A stretch of DNA of 64,000 bases. Origin: Datura wrightii (lineage: Eukaryota; Streptophyta; Magnoliopsida; Solanales; Solanaceae). Positions 11,545-22,277 of this stretch are shown piece after piece (within the stretch, counting starts at the first letter, position 1; each line of letters starts with the position of its first letter). The DNA lies in contig JASDFA010000010.1 of NCBI GenBank assembly GCA_035772735.1, positions 152,894,501-152,958,500 of the forward strand, given 5' to 3'. A model generated the notes under the pieces. It searched no databases. It saw only the letters and a list, made by a program, of their open reading frames with translations, and was not told the origin of the DNA. The translations under genes were made by a program, and so were the position numbers.

Positions 11545-14500
11545 ATGAAGAATAGGGTTTCACGTTCATCATCATCACCAGCATCGTTGTTGTTGTCAAT
11601 GGCTGCGCCAAGGAGTTTGGTAGTGGACACCGGGCGGTTGCTGACAAGGGATGAGGAAAAGAACTTAGGTTTTCCGTCGGGGACTGAGGACTCGCCGACT
11701 GGTAAAAGGTATAAGGAAGGGAAGTTTCCGTTGTCAAGGTGGGAGTTTGCGGCAGCATTAGGTGTATTTGTGGTGTTCTCAATAGGGTTGTTTTCTATAT
11801 ACTTGACAATGCCAGCTGCTGAGTATGGAAAACTCAAGTTGCCTCGTTCCCTTTCCGACCTCCGGATGCTCAAGTAGGCAATTGTTTTGCTTTTGTGTTT
11901 CCTTTCCTGCTTTTTTGCTGTAACAGTTCCTTCAATTTTCTTCTGTTAACTTTAGCTGTATCATGGTTTTCGCTTAGAATTGCTAAATTTCTGTGCATTT
12001 CGTGTGGGCTGTCAAATATATAGAGACTTAGCAGCTTGTGGATTAAGTTGCTAATCATTTCCGTGGTTAAGCTCCTGTAGCTTGCCACATATCGCGTGAT
12101 ACTTGGGGCGTAATGCTATTAAGTATTTCAGGTGCTTTTGTTGTGTGATTTGTAATCCTGCAGGTGTATTTATCTGCTGAGCCTGCCATATATGTAGCTA
12201 ATCATATACCTTAAGTGTGAAAACTATTTGTTTTAAATATTAAAAAAAGCTTTGATTACTTCTAATGGATATCAACTATTATATATTGCCTTTTCAATAG
12301 AGCATGGAAAGACTTAGGTGCTTGGTATCACTTTTCATCTAATGCCAAATACATGAAGTAGATGGAAGACGGTAGGTAGAGAAATTGTGTGTGGGAAGCT
12401 CTATCAAACTGTTAAATGGGTTATATCACCTAGTACCAATTTCCAGACGTTCAAGTACATAAGTACCATTGTCAATAGAATGCCTATCTCACCAAAGTAA
12501 TACATATGGAGCCATTTGATTGAGCCTATATCGCGTGATCTCTGAGTTAGTTAAGAACAGAGTAAGCTGATATACATTATGATGATAGAAAAAGTACAAT
12601 TTGTTTATAATCGGGTTTAGGTGTATTTTTATTATGTATGACCGAGGGGTGCGGCTGCGGCCTAACCTGAAGTAGGTGAAAACCATGAGAGTCTTGGGTT
12701 CAAATCCCAATAGAAATAAAAAAACGCTAGGTGATTTCTTCCTTCTTAAGCCTTGGTCTGCAGAGTTACCCAGTGGAATAGTCAAGATGTGCGCAAGTTA
12801 GCCTGGACACCACAATATCTATTGCGTAAAGGTTATTGAGATAAATTTTGAAAGATTGTGTAGTAGAATGCTCCAATTTCTAGTAAAAGCAACAGTATCC
12901 TATAATATCTCTGTATAACGAAAGACCATTTTGAGTTAACAGGATGACCAAAGGAAGATTGTCTGTAAAATGGAGTGAAAAGCCTGACAAAAGTCTCGTG
13001 TTCTCTGTTCTTTCATAAAAAAGTTGTGTTCTTTGAATGTGAAAACTGATGCAATCAACTAATAATTTAGTTTCACTTTTCTAATTCAACCTCTAGGAAG
13101 TGGTGAGTCTTTAAGTCTCTTAAAACACAATTAAAGCTTGAAAATCAGGAACGATGTGGAATTTGTTAAGTATGAAGCACGAGTTGGTTGATCATGAATC
13201 ATGACCAATTGGTCAATGGTGACAATTGCAATTTGAGGAGGAGAAAGCGAGGTGAGGAGAGGAAATTTCTATTTTCTGTTGATGACATTGACTCTAAGAC
13301 CTCATTAATTAATAATGCTTTCCGCTGTTTTTGGTTTACCTAAATAAAATAAAAGATCAGAAAATGGTTTGGAGGACGAAGAATATCAGGTCACTTTTAT
13401 ATATTCAAAATTTCTAAGGAAACAAAGTAGGAAGTCCAGTTACGACAAGAAAAAGGTGGTTGCTAGATACTCCTCAAACCTACTGGTACGAAGCTCGAAG
13501 AACAAGGTTCACTTTCAATCATTTAGTTTAAAAACCATTAGCAGTCTTCTTACTATTGTTCAGCATCACGAACATTTGGTTGTAATGGTGCTTCTTAATT
13601 TAAATCTTTTCATGTATAGGTTCTGTTACCAGGTCTTATTTGTAGATATCTTTTGACATGATATTTTAATATGATATTGGACCACTTGTTTCTAGTTATT
13701 ATTTAGTATGGTTCTGTTATAACTTATTATCTTGGTTGTTCCTTCAGGGATAATATTGGAATGTATGCCAAAGTTTACCCTGCGAAATTCATTCTGGGTT
13801 ACTGCTCAACATACATATTCATGCAGACATTTATGATTCCTGGGACGATATTCATGTCCTTGCTTGCTGGAGCACTTTTTGGTGTTTTCAAAGGGCTTTT
13901 CTTGGTTGTCTTTAATGCTACAGCTGGTGCTTCATCCTGCTATTTTCTGTCTAAATTAATTGGCAGGCCTATAGTTAACTGGTTGTGGCCTGACAAGTTG
14001 AGATTCTTCCAGGCTGAGGTCTGTGATCCTCTGAAACTGTTTACTGATAATGTGCTGCTGATCTTCTAATTTCATGCTTTCTTTGTTCTGGCACATACTA
14101 ATGTGTAACTTGTGATTTCAGATAGCCAAGCGTCGGGATAAGTTGCTCAACTATATGTTGTTTTTGAGAATAACTCCAACATTGCCAAATCTTTTCATCA
14201 ATTTGGCATCTCCTATCGTGGATATACCATTCCATATTTTCTTCTCGGCCACATTGGTTGGTCTCATTCCAGCCGCATATATTACAGTCAAGGTAAATAT
14301 TTCTTCAGCTGGTGGTGCTTTTTTCTGTCATGCTTGTGCCTTTTTGCTGTTCTTTCAACTGTATTATTCAATATTGCTCTAAAATGATTGGCATAATGCA
14401 TCTACACTCTAGAGGACCTGCTTTCTTATAAAAGTAACTAGCTTCCTTTGTGTGGTAACTCTCTTACATCCATCCAAATATTTTTATATAAATACAAGAA

Positions 14501-15190
14501 CCCGAAACCTTATTCTCTTTATAGATCGTAAATCAGTTCCAGGATGTCATGCTTGGCACTAACCTAGATGTTGCAATAAATGGTATAAGTACACCGACTC
14601 AATCTAATGCTGGTAGCATGAAGAGTTGGCCTTGACAGGTGATGTGGGGTCACATGTTAAATAATGTGATAGTACGGTGAAGGTTCACTGTGTGTTCCTT
14701 CTCAAAAAGGTTCACTGTGCATTACTTTCAGAAAAAAGACATGGAAGACTATACTGGATGTGTAAATTAAATAAAAAGATCAGAGCATATTATCTAAAAC
14801 TGTCCAACTGAATAATTTGGCAATGCATCTCTCTTGTCTTGTCTGTGAAGCTTGAGAGGTTATTTTTTTGGCTCTTACTCCCCATGTTGATGTGTGCTTC
14901 TCGACCAGCTGCCATCAACTTAGCCTTGGGCTGCACCCAAGGCTAAGATGATACATCTTTTGTTGAGGTTAGCGTGCCAATGTTGCTTGTGAGACCTGAC
15001 TGATCACTCCTTTATATTTTTGTAATCTCATATGTGATTTTTTCTTTCAACTTGTTAGGCCGGCCTAGCTCTTGGTGAGCTGAAGTCAGTCAAAGATCTG
15101 TATGATCTCAAGACCTTGTCCGTGCTCTTCCTCATTGGTTTCATTTCGATATTACCTACAATCCTGAAGAGGAAGAAAATATACGAATAA
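11545..15190 (+). CDS. TMEM41-like VTT-domain membrane protein (SNARE-associated Golgi family)
   Basis: Four exons join in frame: 11545-11873, 13748-14018, 14122-14292, 15059-15190, all with GT...AG introns, giving 300 aa. After a soluble N-terminus comes a membrane segment (about 67-88) and TMPAAEYGKLKLPRSLSDL. The VTT/DedA domain follows: TFMIPGTIFMSLLAGALFG (about 137-155), FNATAGASSCYFLSKLIGRP, and LRITPTLPNLFINLASPIVD in exon 3. The end is KRKKIYE. The order and length closely match animal TMEM41B (about 290 aa), an ER lipid scramblase acting in autophagosome and lipoprotein formation; the plant role is inferred from family. ATG 11545 is preceded by an overlapping upstream frame. A second in-frame ATG at 11599 (MAAPRSL) has the better GC-containing context and would give 282 aa. 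It is tail to tail with the L21 gene. Confidence 0.93.
12645..12830 (+). mobile_element. tRNA-derived SINE in intron 1 of the VTT-domain gene
   Basis: A pol III B-box, GGGTTCAAATCCC, lies at 12696-12708, preceded by a tRNA-like head. It is followed by AACGCTAGGTGATTTCTTCC, GTGGAATAGTCAAGATGTGC and GCCTGGACACCAC. I recognise this body-to-tail order from a common Solanaceae SINE family. It is diverged and somewhat shortened in the middle. Exact ends and target duplication were not resolved. Confidence 0.7.
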
Positions 15191-15865
15191 AGCTCCTCCC
15201 AGAAGACCAATTAGATCCTCTTGCAAAGTAACTTATAGAAGATATGTAGTTTAATTTTATTTTCACAGCAAATTGGAGAGGTAGGACATAGCAAGGCGGG
15301 TCTATATTTAATATATGACACCTGAGATCCACATGACTGCAAGCCGTTGGGAGAGTAGTGGAAAATGTTGTGTTCTTTACAAATTCCTTATGTTTTACTC
15401 TCTGTCAGTCTGTTATCTGACCTGAAGTTAACAGTAGTATTGTTTAATGCAATGTCAAATGTAGCAGATATATATTGATATGGATTCTGATTCAAAATTG
15501 ATCTTATACTCATCTCGCTGTTCAGGAAAAAAACGATTGATCGTATGGTCATCTCAACTGCCTGCCATGTTATGGAAATACAACATTGCGATGTCTTTGT
15601 AGAATTTCTTTTTGGTTATATTTTGTTAGAATGTGCTCGGCTAGTGAAAACATTGGAAATGGCAAAGGAATAAATACATATTTTCTGCAGAGAACATGTG
15701 AAAGGTTCCTACTCAATTGCTTTTGTTCTATAGTAACTGGTTTTTACTTTTTTGCTTCTGTTTTTAGTTCAACTTTGGTGAGAACAAGAAATATCAAAGG
15801 CTATCAGAGGTAGCAGCGGCAATCAATATATACGATGTGCTCTTATCAATGTGGCCGTTTATAAC
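15191..15865. other. 3' UTR and spacer after the VTT-domain gene
   Basis: Non-coding. The first few hundred bases are likely 3' UTR (T- and A-rich, with AATAAATACA at about 15669). The open frame at 15586-15813 has no recognisable features. Confidence 0.4.
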
Positions 15866-16062
15866 ACGTTTGGTAGGAGGGATAAGAAATAATAATTTCA
15901 GGATAAAATGCAGGCATTTTATCCGGCGTTTGGTTAGAGGTAGTAATTAGTCTTGTGATTATTTATTCCACCATTTATATCATAATAATGGGATAACTAA
16001 TCCCATGAGATATCCAACTCATTGGGATAATTTTATTTATTCCATCCTCCGTACCAAATGAT
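15866..16062. mobile_element. MITE-like element with imperfect inverted ends
   Basis: The left end CGTTTGGTAGGAGGGATAAG and the right end, read in reverse, CATTTGGTACGGAGGATGGA are imperfect inverted repeats about 200 bp apart. The interior has repeated GGGATAA/TTATCC blocks that can fold back. The 'CGTTTGGTA..AGG' end is common in non-autonomous plant DNA elements. No target duplication was confirmed, so the superfamily is left open. Confidence 0.5.
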
Positions 16063-16149
16063 CCTTTAAAATATAAACTTATGCATGTGGACTTTGTCTC
16101 AAAAAGATTTTTTTAAGAGAATATATTTAGAGACAATTAAACTTTTTAT

Positions 16150-16467
16150 TGGTCAGTAGGGAGTAGAGTGTTGTTTGGTAGATTCGCCCATACTACTAGT
16201 TGCAGTATTACTCTTATAGTATCTTGTCTGTAGCATTTAGATATTATCTATTGTTTCTTGAACCTTATTTATCGTGTTACTTTTGATGTTTTGACATGCT
16301 TTGCGCCATTTGCTATTTTCTCATTTGGATTGCTTTGATTTGTTTATCCTTGAGCCTAGGGTCTATCGAAAACAGCCTCTGAAGTAGAGGTAAGGTCTGC
16401 GCACACTCTACCCTTCCCAGACCCTACTTTGTGGAATTATACTGGGTATGTTATTGTTGTTGTATGG
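16150..16467 (+). mobile_element. 5'-truncated RTE-type LINE 3' end with (TTG)n tail
   Basis: From about 16150 this copy aligns with the reverse strand of the LINE fragment at 18001-18690: shared blocks include GGAGTAGAGTGTTGTTT, TTTGATTTGTTTATCCTTGA and GGTAAGGTCTGCGCACACTC, then TATACTGGGTATGTTATTGT with a TTG-repeat end. The last ~80 bp is the tail shared by Solanaceae RTE LINEs and the tobacco TS SINE. Because homology extends well upstream into LINE 3' UTR, I call this a truncated LINE rather than a SINE. Confidence 0.75.
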
Positions 16468-16723
16468 AGAGACATCTTTGGCCCAGTGAGTGCGAAGAAT
16501 GGTCGGTGGAACTCAATCAAAAAGAGATTTCTTTAATGTTCAAAACTTGAGTACATTGACAAGACCAAATAATACATGCAAAGAACAAAATGGATGGAGA
16601 TTACAACAAAAGATGAATTTAAATGCGCCTTCCAAAACTCATTTCTGCCATTGCTTCCTCAGTCTATACAAACCTATTAATCATCCTGAAAGGGTAATTG
16701 GGATGTAATCTTGAGCCTAAAAG

Positions 16724-19700
16724 TCACTTGGCAGCTTCTAGATCTGCAAGAGTGACTGCTGGTGAATCTTGATAACCAGTAATGCCCAGTATTCTTATCC
16801 GAGTAATTGGCTGCATGATTTAACAGAAACCAAATTAATTTGGTAAGCCAGGACAAAATATGATATTTCTGCACAAATATCATTATAAGGGCATGTCAAG
16901 TACATGGCTGCGAGATCACTAATTTAGGAAGTTTCCATGTTGCAATCATAGATAAAATATGGTAAGACTACAGTGCGTCTTGTTTTACTGACAAACAAAT
17001 AGGTTAACATAATATCAATCTACTCTATAGTTATTCAGATATCACTAAAAACGGTTCTTTGATACCTGTCTGTGACCAATGTTCCTTCTGTAGTTCTTTT
17101 TCTTCTTATACTTGAAGACGACAACCTTCTTATCTTTCAACTGAATGGAAATATAATAATGAGCCAAAAAGAGATGTCAAGTAAACAAGGTATACACAGC
17201 GGAAACTAAAGCAGTGGAAGAACAATGCCTGACCTGCTCTTCAACAACAGCGTGGACTGTTGCATTTGGCACCACTGGTTTTCCAATCCAAGTACTTGTT
17301 TTTGTTCCCACTAGTAACACCTTGTTTAGGATAATCTGCAGGAGTGATAGAGTATAGATGTTTTAAATAAAGATCCTGAGTCATGGAAATCTTGAAATAA
17401 AGTATTGCCAATATGCCAAGAGTAATCCTGACATAAAATAAAATAGTATACTCGCGAAAAGTTCCTTTATTTTCAACTCCAGGGTGATAAGTATATGCAA
17501 TCTGAAAGTCCTCCTAACTCCTCACATTACCTTTATATCGAGAGTTAGTTTCCATGGAAAATAATTGGTAAAGAGATGTACTAAAGACAATAGAACGATG
17601 AGAAGGAAATGTCAATATTGGTTGAAATCAATGCCTTTCAACATCATTGAGAAATTGCTGCAAGCAAGATCTCAAAATTGTAGAGCACATTGTTAATATG
17701 AGATAGGGCGATAAAGAAAACAACTCACATAAGTAAAACCAAGGCCATAGAGAAGGTATCTATATTTCGGAAAACCAAAAAAAATATCAACTGTAAATCA
17801 AGATAAGACCAAAGAATATGCTCACTTTGTCATTGACATTTGCACCTTTAAGCCTTTGGGTGTAGATATATCTCCCAGGAAAGACAATATATTGCCGAGA
17901 TCCAACCTATCGATAGCGAAAGTGGAAAAATGAATATACAGTTTAATGTATCAATGACAAGCCAAATGAAGTTATTGAAGGGTAGTGTCACATTCATTTA
18001 CAACTAACAACAACATACCCAGTGTAGTCCCAAAAAAGATGGAGTCTGGGGAAGGTAGAGTGTACAGAGACCTTACTCCTACCTTAGAGGCCAGAGAGGT
18101 TATTTCTGATAGATCCTTGGCTCAAGGATAAACAAATCAAAACAATCCAAATAAGGAAGAAGCGAATGAAACACAACATGTCAAACATTAACTAATGAAA
18201 AAAACAAGAAACTACAGTTAAACAAGAGTCTAAGGGTAAGACACTACACATAATAGTACCACGACTCCTAGTACAGGTAGATTAGATAAACAATACTCTA
18301 CTCCGTACTAACCTACCACCTTGATCTGTGTCCTCCACAACCTCCTATTTAGGGCCATATCCTCGATAAGTTGAAACTATGACATATCCTGTCTAATCAC
18401 CTCTCCCCACCGCTTCTTCGGCCTACATCTACCTCTCCCGAAACCATCCATCAACAACCTATCACACCTCCACACTGGAGCATCCATACATCTCCTCTTC
18501 ACATGTCCGAACCACCTCAACCTCGCTTTCCGCATCTTATCCTCCACTGAAGCTACTCTCACCATGTCCCGATTATACTCATTCCTAATTCTATCTCTCT
18601 TGGTTATGCCCACACATCTATCACAACATCTCATTTCCGCAACTTTTATCTTCTGAACATGAGAATTCTTGACCAGTCAACACTCCGCCCCATACATTTA
18701 AGGAAAAAAAAAAAAGAAGCAAAATAAAGCATGAAGAAGTTTGACAGCTAGACTAGAGGACTTGAAATCTTTAGCAGCATGAACAATGATCAGATTCAAC
18801 AGCAGCTATACATCCCCTAGCAAGAGAGTATTTTCCACACGGAGAAGAAAATATCCATCAAACATGTAGTAGCATGAATGTTTTCTCCGGTTAATTACAA
18901 TTGATGAAAGTGCACAATATAGTAACCTCATCAAAATCCAACAATTACTAGGCATTTTCTAAGATGTTCATGTGGACTTGTACCACAAACTTGTATACTT
19001 GAATCGATATATATGCCCTCTGACAGGTGTATAACACCTAATCTTAGAACTAGATGATAGTGATGACTTATAATCTGCCATATGAACCCCTTTAGGACTT
19101 AACTTGAGGAAGTGCCTACCCAAAATAGATGGTCCACTTTGAAAAAAAAATTACACTAAAACCAAACAGAACACATACTAAAATTTTCAAAGTTGGATGA
19201 TCTCCAGAACACGGGATAAAGGATATACCAAGTATTAAACCTTACGTCTTCAGCGTAACTATAGTTTTCTGTTAACACCACCAACTCAACTAGAGGAAAC
19301 TGAGGATGCAAAAACTCTGTTCCGTTTATTTAACAAACCATTTTAACTTTGCCCAAAGTCAGCACCACTGCCAAAAAGTCCATATAACACAAACACATTC
19401 CTTTAAGACACCCTAAAAATTAAATGCTCAACCTAAGAATGGCATAAATGACATCGACATATCAATAACAGAACGAAACAATTCCATTGTAACACTCCAT
19501 GTTTTTATGGCATACACCATTGGCAGCATCACTGACTCAATAGCACTTCAGCGAACACGAAATTTCAAACAAAACATGTGCGGGAGGAACATTCTTTCAA
19601 GAAAACTGTTTTCTGCCAGAAATATTTTACCTTTAAATCATTTTTTTCTTTAAATTTTCTAGTATTTGTTCGGATATATAGTACAAGGTGTAGGATAGGG

Positions 19701-20495
19701 TATCACCAGTGGCGAAGACACAGCCAGGTAAGGGAGTTCAATTGAATCTCTTTCCTTGGAAAATCATATTGTGCAAATAGGGCAAAATTAATTTTTCGGA
19801 ACTTTTGAATCCCTTTGAAATAAAGGAACTGTTCCTTGTAGTGGCAAAGGTAATTCAGAAATTGTTTCAGATCACAGTGTTTGAATTTTTTTAAAATCCC
19901 CTTGTTAAAATTCCTTTTGTGATATTAAAGGTTGAGAACATGTCAATCTTGAACCAAAGTTGTGATCTTTATATAAGAAAATGACATCTGCTCGTACGGG
20001 AAGAAATCATTTCCCCTTTTGCGGAGAATATTTTCTTGAGAAATCATCACTGGACAAGGGAACATTATGTGCCAAACTTCCAAATTTTAATCTGGGAATA
20101 AAAGTTCCTCATAAATCCAAATTGCACAAAATTCAAAACAAACAGATATGTATAAACAAATTTGCACATGAATGAAAGTGAGTCGTCACCATAACAACAG
20201 CAAAGATTTCTTCCCGTTTTGGTTCCAAGCTCGTGGCTTCCACAGCTGGGGCTGCGACAGGCTCTTCTGTGTCAGCTTCAACTTCAGCTACTGAAGCTTC
20301 AGATTGTGAGAATTTGGGAACAAAGGAGGATAAAGAATTGGGTTTGGAGAAACGGAGACAGAGAGAAGAAAGTGAGTGAGACAGAAAAGTGACATTGGAA
20401 TTTGCTTTGGGTACAGAAAGGGTGTTAAGGAAAGTTTGGTTCTTGGATAGTGCTGTTGAGGGCGAAGCTGTAGAACACAGGGAAAGGGTTGCCAT
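16724..20495 (-). CDS. RPL21: Chloroplast 50S ribosomal protein L21, nuclear-encoded
   Basis: Five exons on the reverse strand join in frame: 20495-20190, 17906-17826, 17335-17234, 17140-17066, 16810-16724, giving 216 aa (Arabidopsis about 220). Exon 1 holds a Ser/Thr-rich transit peptide starting MATLSLCSTASPSTALS, an acidic Ala/Glu/Val-rich linker and then REEIFAVVM. The bL21 domain follows: VGSRQYIVFPGRYIYTQRLK, ILNKVLLVGTKTSTWIGKP, VVVFKYKKKKNYRRNIGHRQ, PITRIRILGITGYQDSPAV. The protein binds 23S rRNA in the large subunit of the plastid ribosome. Intron 1 is 2.3 kb and holds an RTE LINE fragment; the others are short. All splice sites are GT...AG. It lies tail to tail with the VTT-domain gene and upstream, same strand, of the kinase gene's 3' end. 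Confidence 0.96.
18001..18690 (-). mobile_element. RTE-type LINE 3' fragment in L21 intron 1
   Basis: The reverse strand is open at 18634-18377 and, with one in-frame stop, reads on to about 18300: GAECWPVKNSHVQKIKVAEM, KARLRWFGHVKRR, APVWRCDRL, RGRCRPKKRWGEVIRQDM, then LNRRLWRTQIKVV. This is the C-terminal end of the RTE-clade reverse transcriptase ORF. The 3' UTR follows and ends at about 18001 with the GGTATGTTGTTG tail. It is 5'-truncated, as usual for LINEs, and lies in the same orientation as the host gene. Confidence 0.85.
19700..19965 (+). repeat. Probable dispersed Solanaceae repeat in L21 intron 1
   Basis: The stretch starting CCAGTGGCGAAGACACAG and continuing with a GGGAGTTCAATTGAATC box and a later TTTGAATCCCTTT resembles a repeat I have seen in Solanaceae introns ('AGTGGCGGAGC...GGGTTCAA..GAACCCCC'). 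The assignment is from memory and no ends were resolved. Confidence 0.35.
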
Positions 20496-21330
20496 TGTTG
20501 GAGAGTTAGAGGTTTCTTGGTGTTTTGTGTCCCTCTCTCAGTTTTATCTGCGAAAGCCTATCCTATCTGCAGTTGTAAGCAGATGACTATTTTACCCCTC
20601 AACTCTTCCTCTTTTGAAAAATAAAATTCTAAAGAAATTACACTAGAAGTTTAGAAGGTATAAATTTACAGATATTCATAATAATTTTCGAAATTGCGAA
20701 ATTCTTCTACCATATAATATGGTCATTTACACTTTGAAGCCATCATTTTAAAATTTTTTGATTTGAGGTTAATTATGTTAAGCCACCCATATACCTCACA
20801 TTTAACTAACATTTATTCGAAATTGATGTTAACTTTACTCACGATGCTTTTCTTTATTTGTTCGGTTTATATTTTTTATATTCACTATAATAAAATAATA
20901 TTTTATTTTTAATATGTTAAGAATATTTTTGATTCGATAAATAAAAAGAAGGGATAAATTTGATTTAACAGGTGGAAGAAAAATATTTTAAAATTATTTT
21001 TAACATGTTAAAGATATTTTTTATCTTTTTCGTATATGATTAGTAAAAGTCAGTTTTTTCTCTAAAAGTAAATAGGAGTAGTTAAAATTGACTTTTTAGA
21101 ATATAAGAAAACCTCATTGTTAGTGAAACAAAAACAAAAGTGTTGCCATTTTTTATAAGAAATCAGGCCTGTAAAATTGGAAGGGAAGAAAGAAAAGGGA
21201 AAAGTTCAAAAAATAGATAAAAAAACTAAACTAATTACATAAAAATGAATAATTTCATACTAATTACCCGTAAAACTCAGTTGGCATAAAATAATTATAA
21301 TTTGTGCCTCATTATGAGTTTGAAAGTTTT
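20496..21330. other. L21 promoter and AT-rich spacer
   Basis: The first 80-100 bases upstream of the L21 start are the likely leader and promoter (CT-rich on the coding strand). The remainder is AT-rich with no coding frame. Confidence 0.4.
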
Positions 21331-21334
21331 TCGC

Positions 21335-21565
21335 GCATAAGATATCACGGAAGCATATGAATATACTGTGATGATATCATGCATGATTAAGGAGTGTATC
21401 CTTAAAAGACTGCTCATTTCTCAGTGATACCATGACAATATGTGACTATACTAAAACGGTATCATAAAGGATTGAGGAGCCCTGCGTGCTATTCCTGAAG
21501 GGCTACTCATCCTCAGTGATACAGTGACAATATATGAATATACTGTGCTAGTATCATGAAGGATT
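21335..21565. repeat. Three-copy palindromic repeat patch, same family as in the MULE
   Basis: Three palindromes are centred near 21359, 21447 and 21539. Their arms are of the type GATACCATGACAATAT...ATACTAAAACGGTATCAT and GATACAGTGACAATATATG...ATATACTGTGCTAGTATCAT, and the spacers contain GATTGAGGAG and TCAGTGATAC. Arm sequence, order and roughly 90-bp spacing match the repeats inside the 31.8-44.5 kb MULE. No other MULE sequence is seen here. Confidence 0.8.
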
Positions 21566-22277
21566 ACAAGATGAGTTATTTTCTGTAACTAATCAGGGTG
21601 AGGGAGTTATGAAAGTAAAAAGATAAGGCCGTGTAAATATTTTCGATAAGACAATTATTTAAGTTTCCCAAAAAGAAAAAAAAAAGAAAAAAGAGGAAGA
21701 TCACACATGGTAGAGAAGCTTGACATTTATTTTAGTGTTTGACACATGACAAAAATGATCTTAAAAAGTACTACAATCCTAATAACATCAATTCAAACTA
21801 ATATAGACATAAAGAAGGTGTTTACAACACTTCTCAGGTACAGACAAACTGTAATCTGAGTTTATGAAATAGAGGAAAAACCCTCTAATTATAGTATTAA
21901 GATAAAGTAGCAACAACTGTAATTTTGCTACTATAGTACTAAACCTATCTGCCATGACAAATAATAGAGCACCAAGCTATGTTGTTCACAGTGCAATATT
22001 GTCTCGACAAATACAGCTCTACCTGACCCCTTTCTCGCGTCCAGTTAAAAGCCTCACGACCTCCTCTGGTTATCGGTTGGTCCAACGTTTTCTGTCAGCT
22101 TGGTCTGGTAAAGATCATCCTAGAATTAGAGAGTCAGATACTAAACAAAATAAATTTTAAATGTTAGTATCTCATTATCTAATAATATGCATTAATTGAT
22201 TATGTAAACAGCTGAATTACAAGAGTTAGCTATAAAAAGAAAAGGAAATAGTGGTACAAACCTTCTATTGATTTTTC
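21566..22277. other. Kinase gene 3' flank, probable 3' UTR
   Basis: Non-coding sequence downstream of the kinase stop codon on the reverse strand. AATAGAAG|GTTTGT just after the stop could be a 3' UTR splice donor, but no acceptor was assigned. The open frame at 21954-22160 has no recognisable product. Confidence 0.4.

Noticed and set aside
13369..13656. 95-residue open frame in intron 1 of the VTT-domain gene
   Set aside because: No recognisable motif, AT-rich intron composition, and it ends just before the real exon 2.
16380..16467. Full TS SINE
   Set aside because: Homology to the LINE fragment at 18001-18690 extends at least 200 bp upstream of the shared tail, and no pol III boxes are present.
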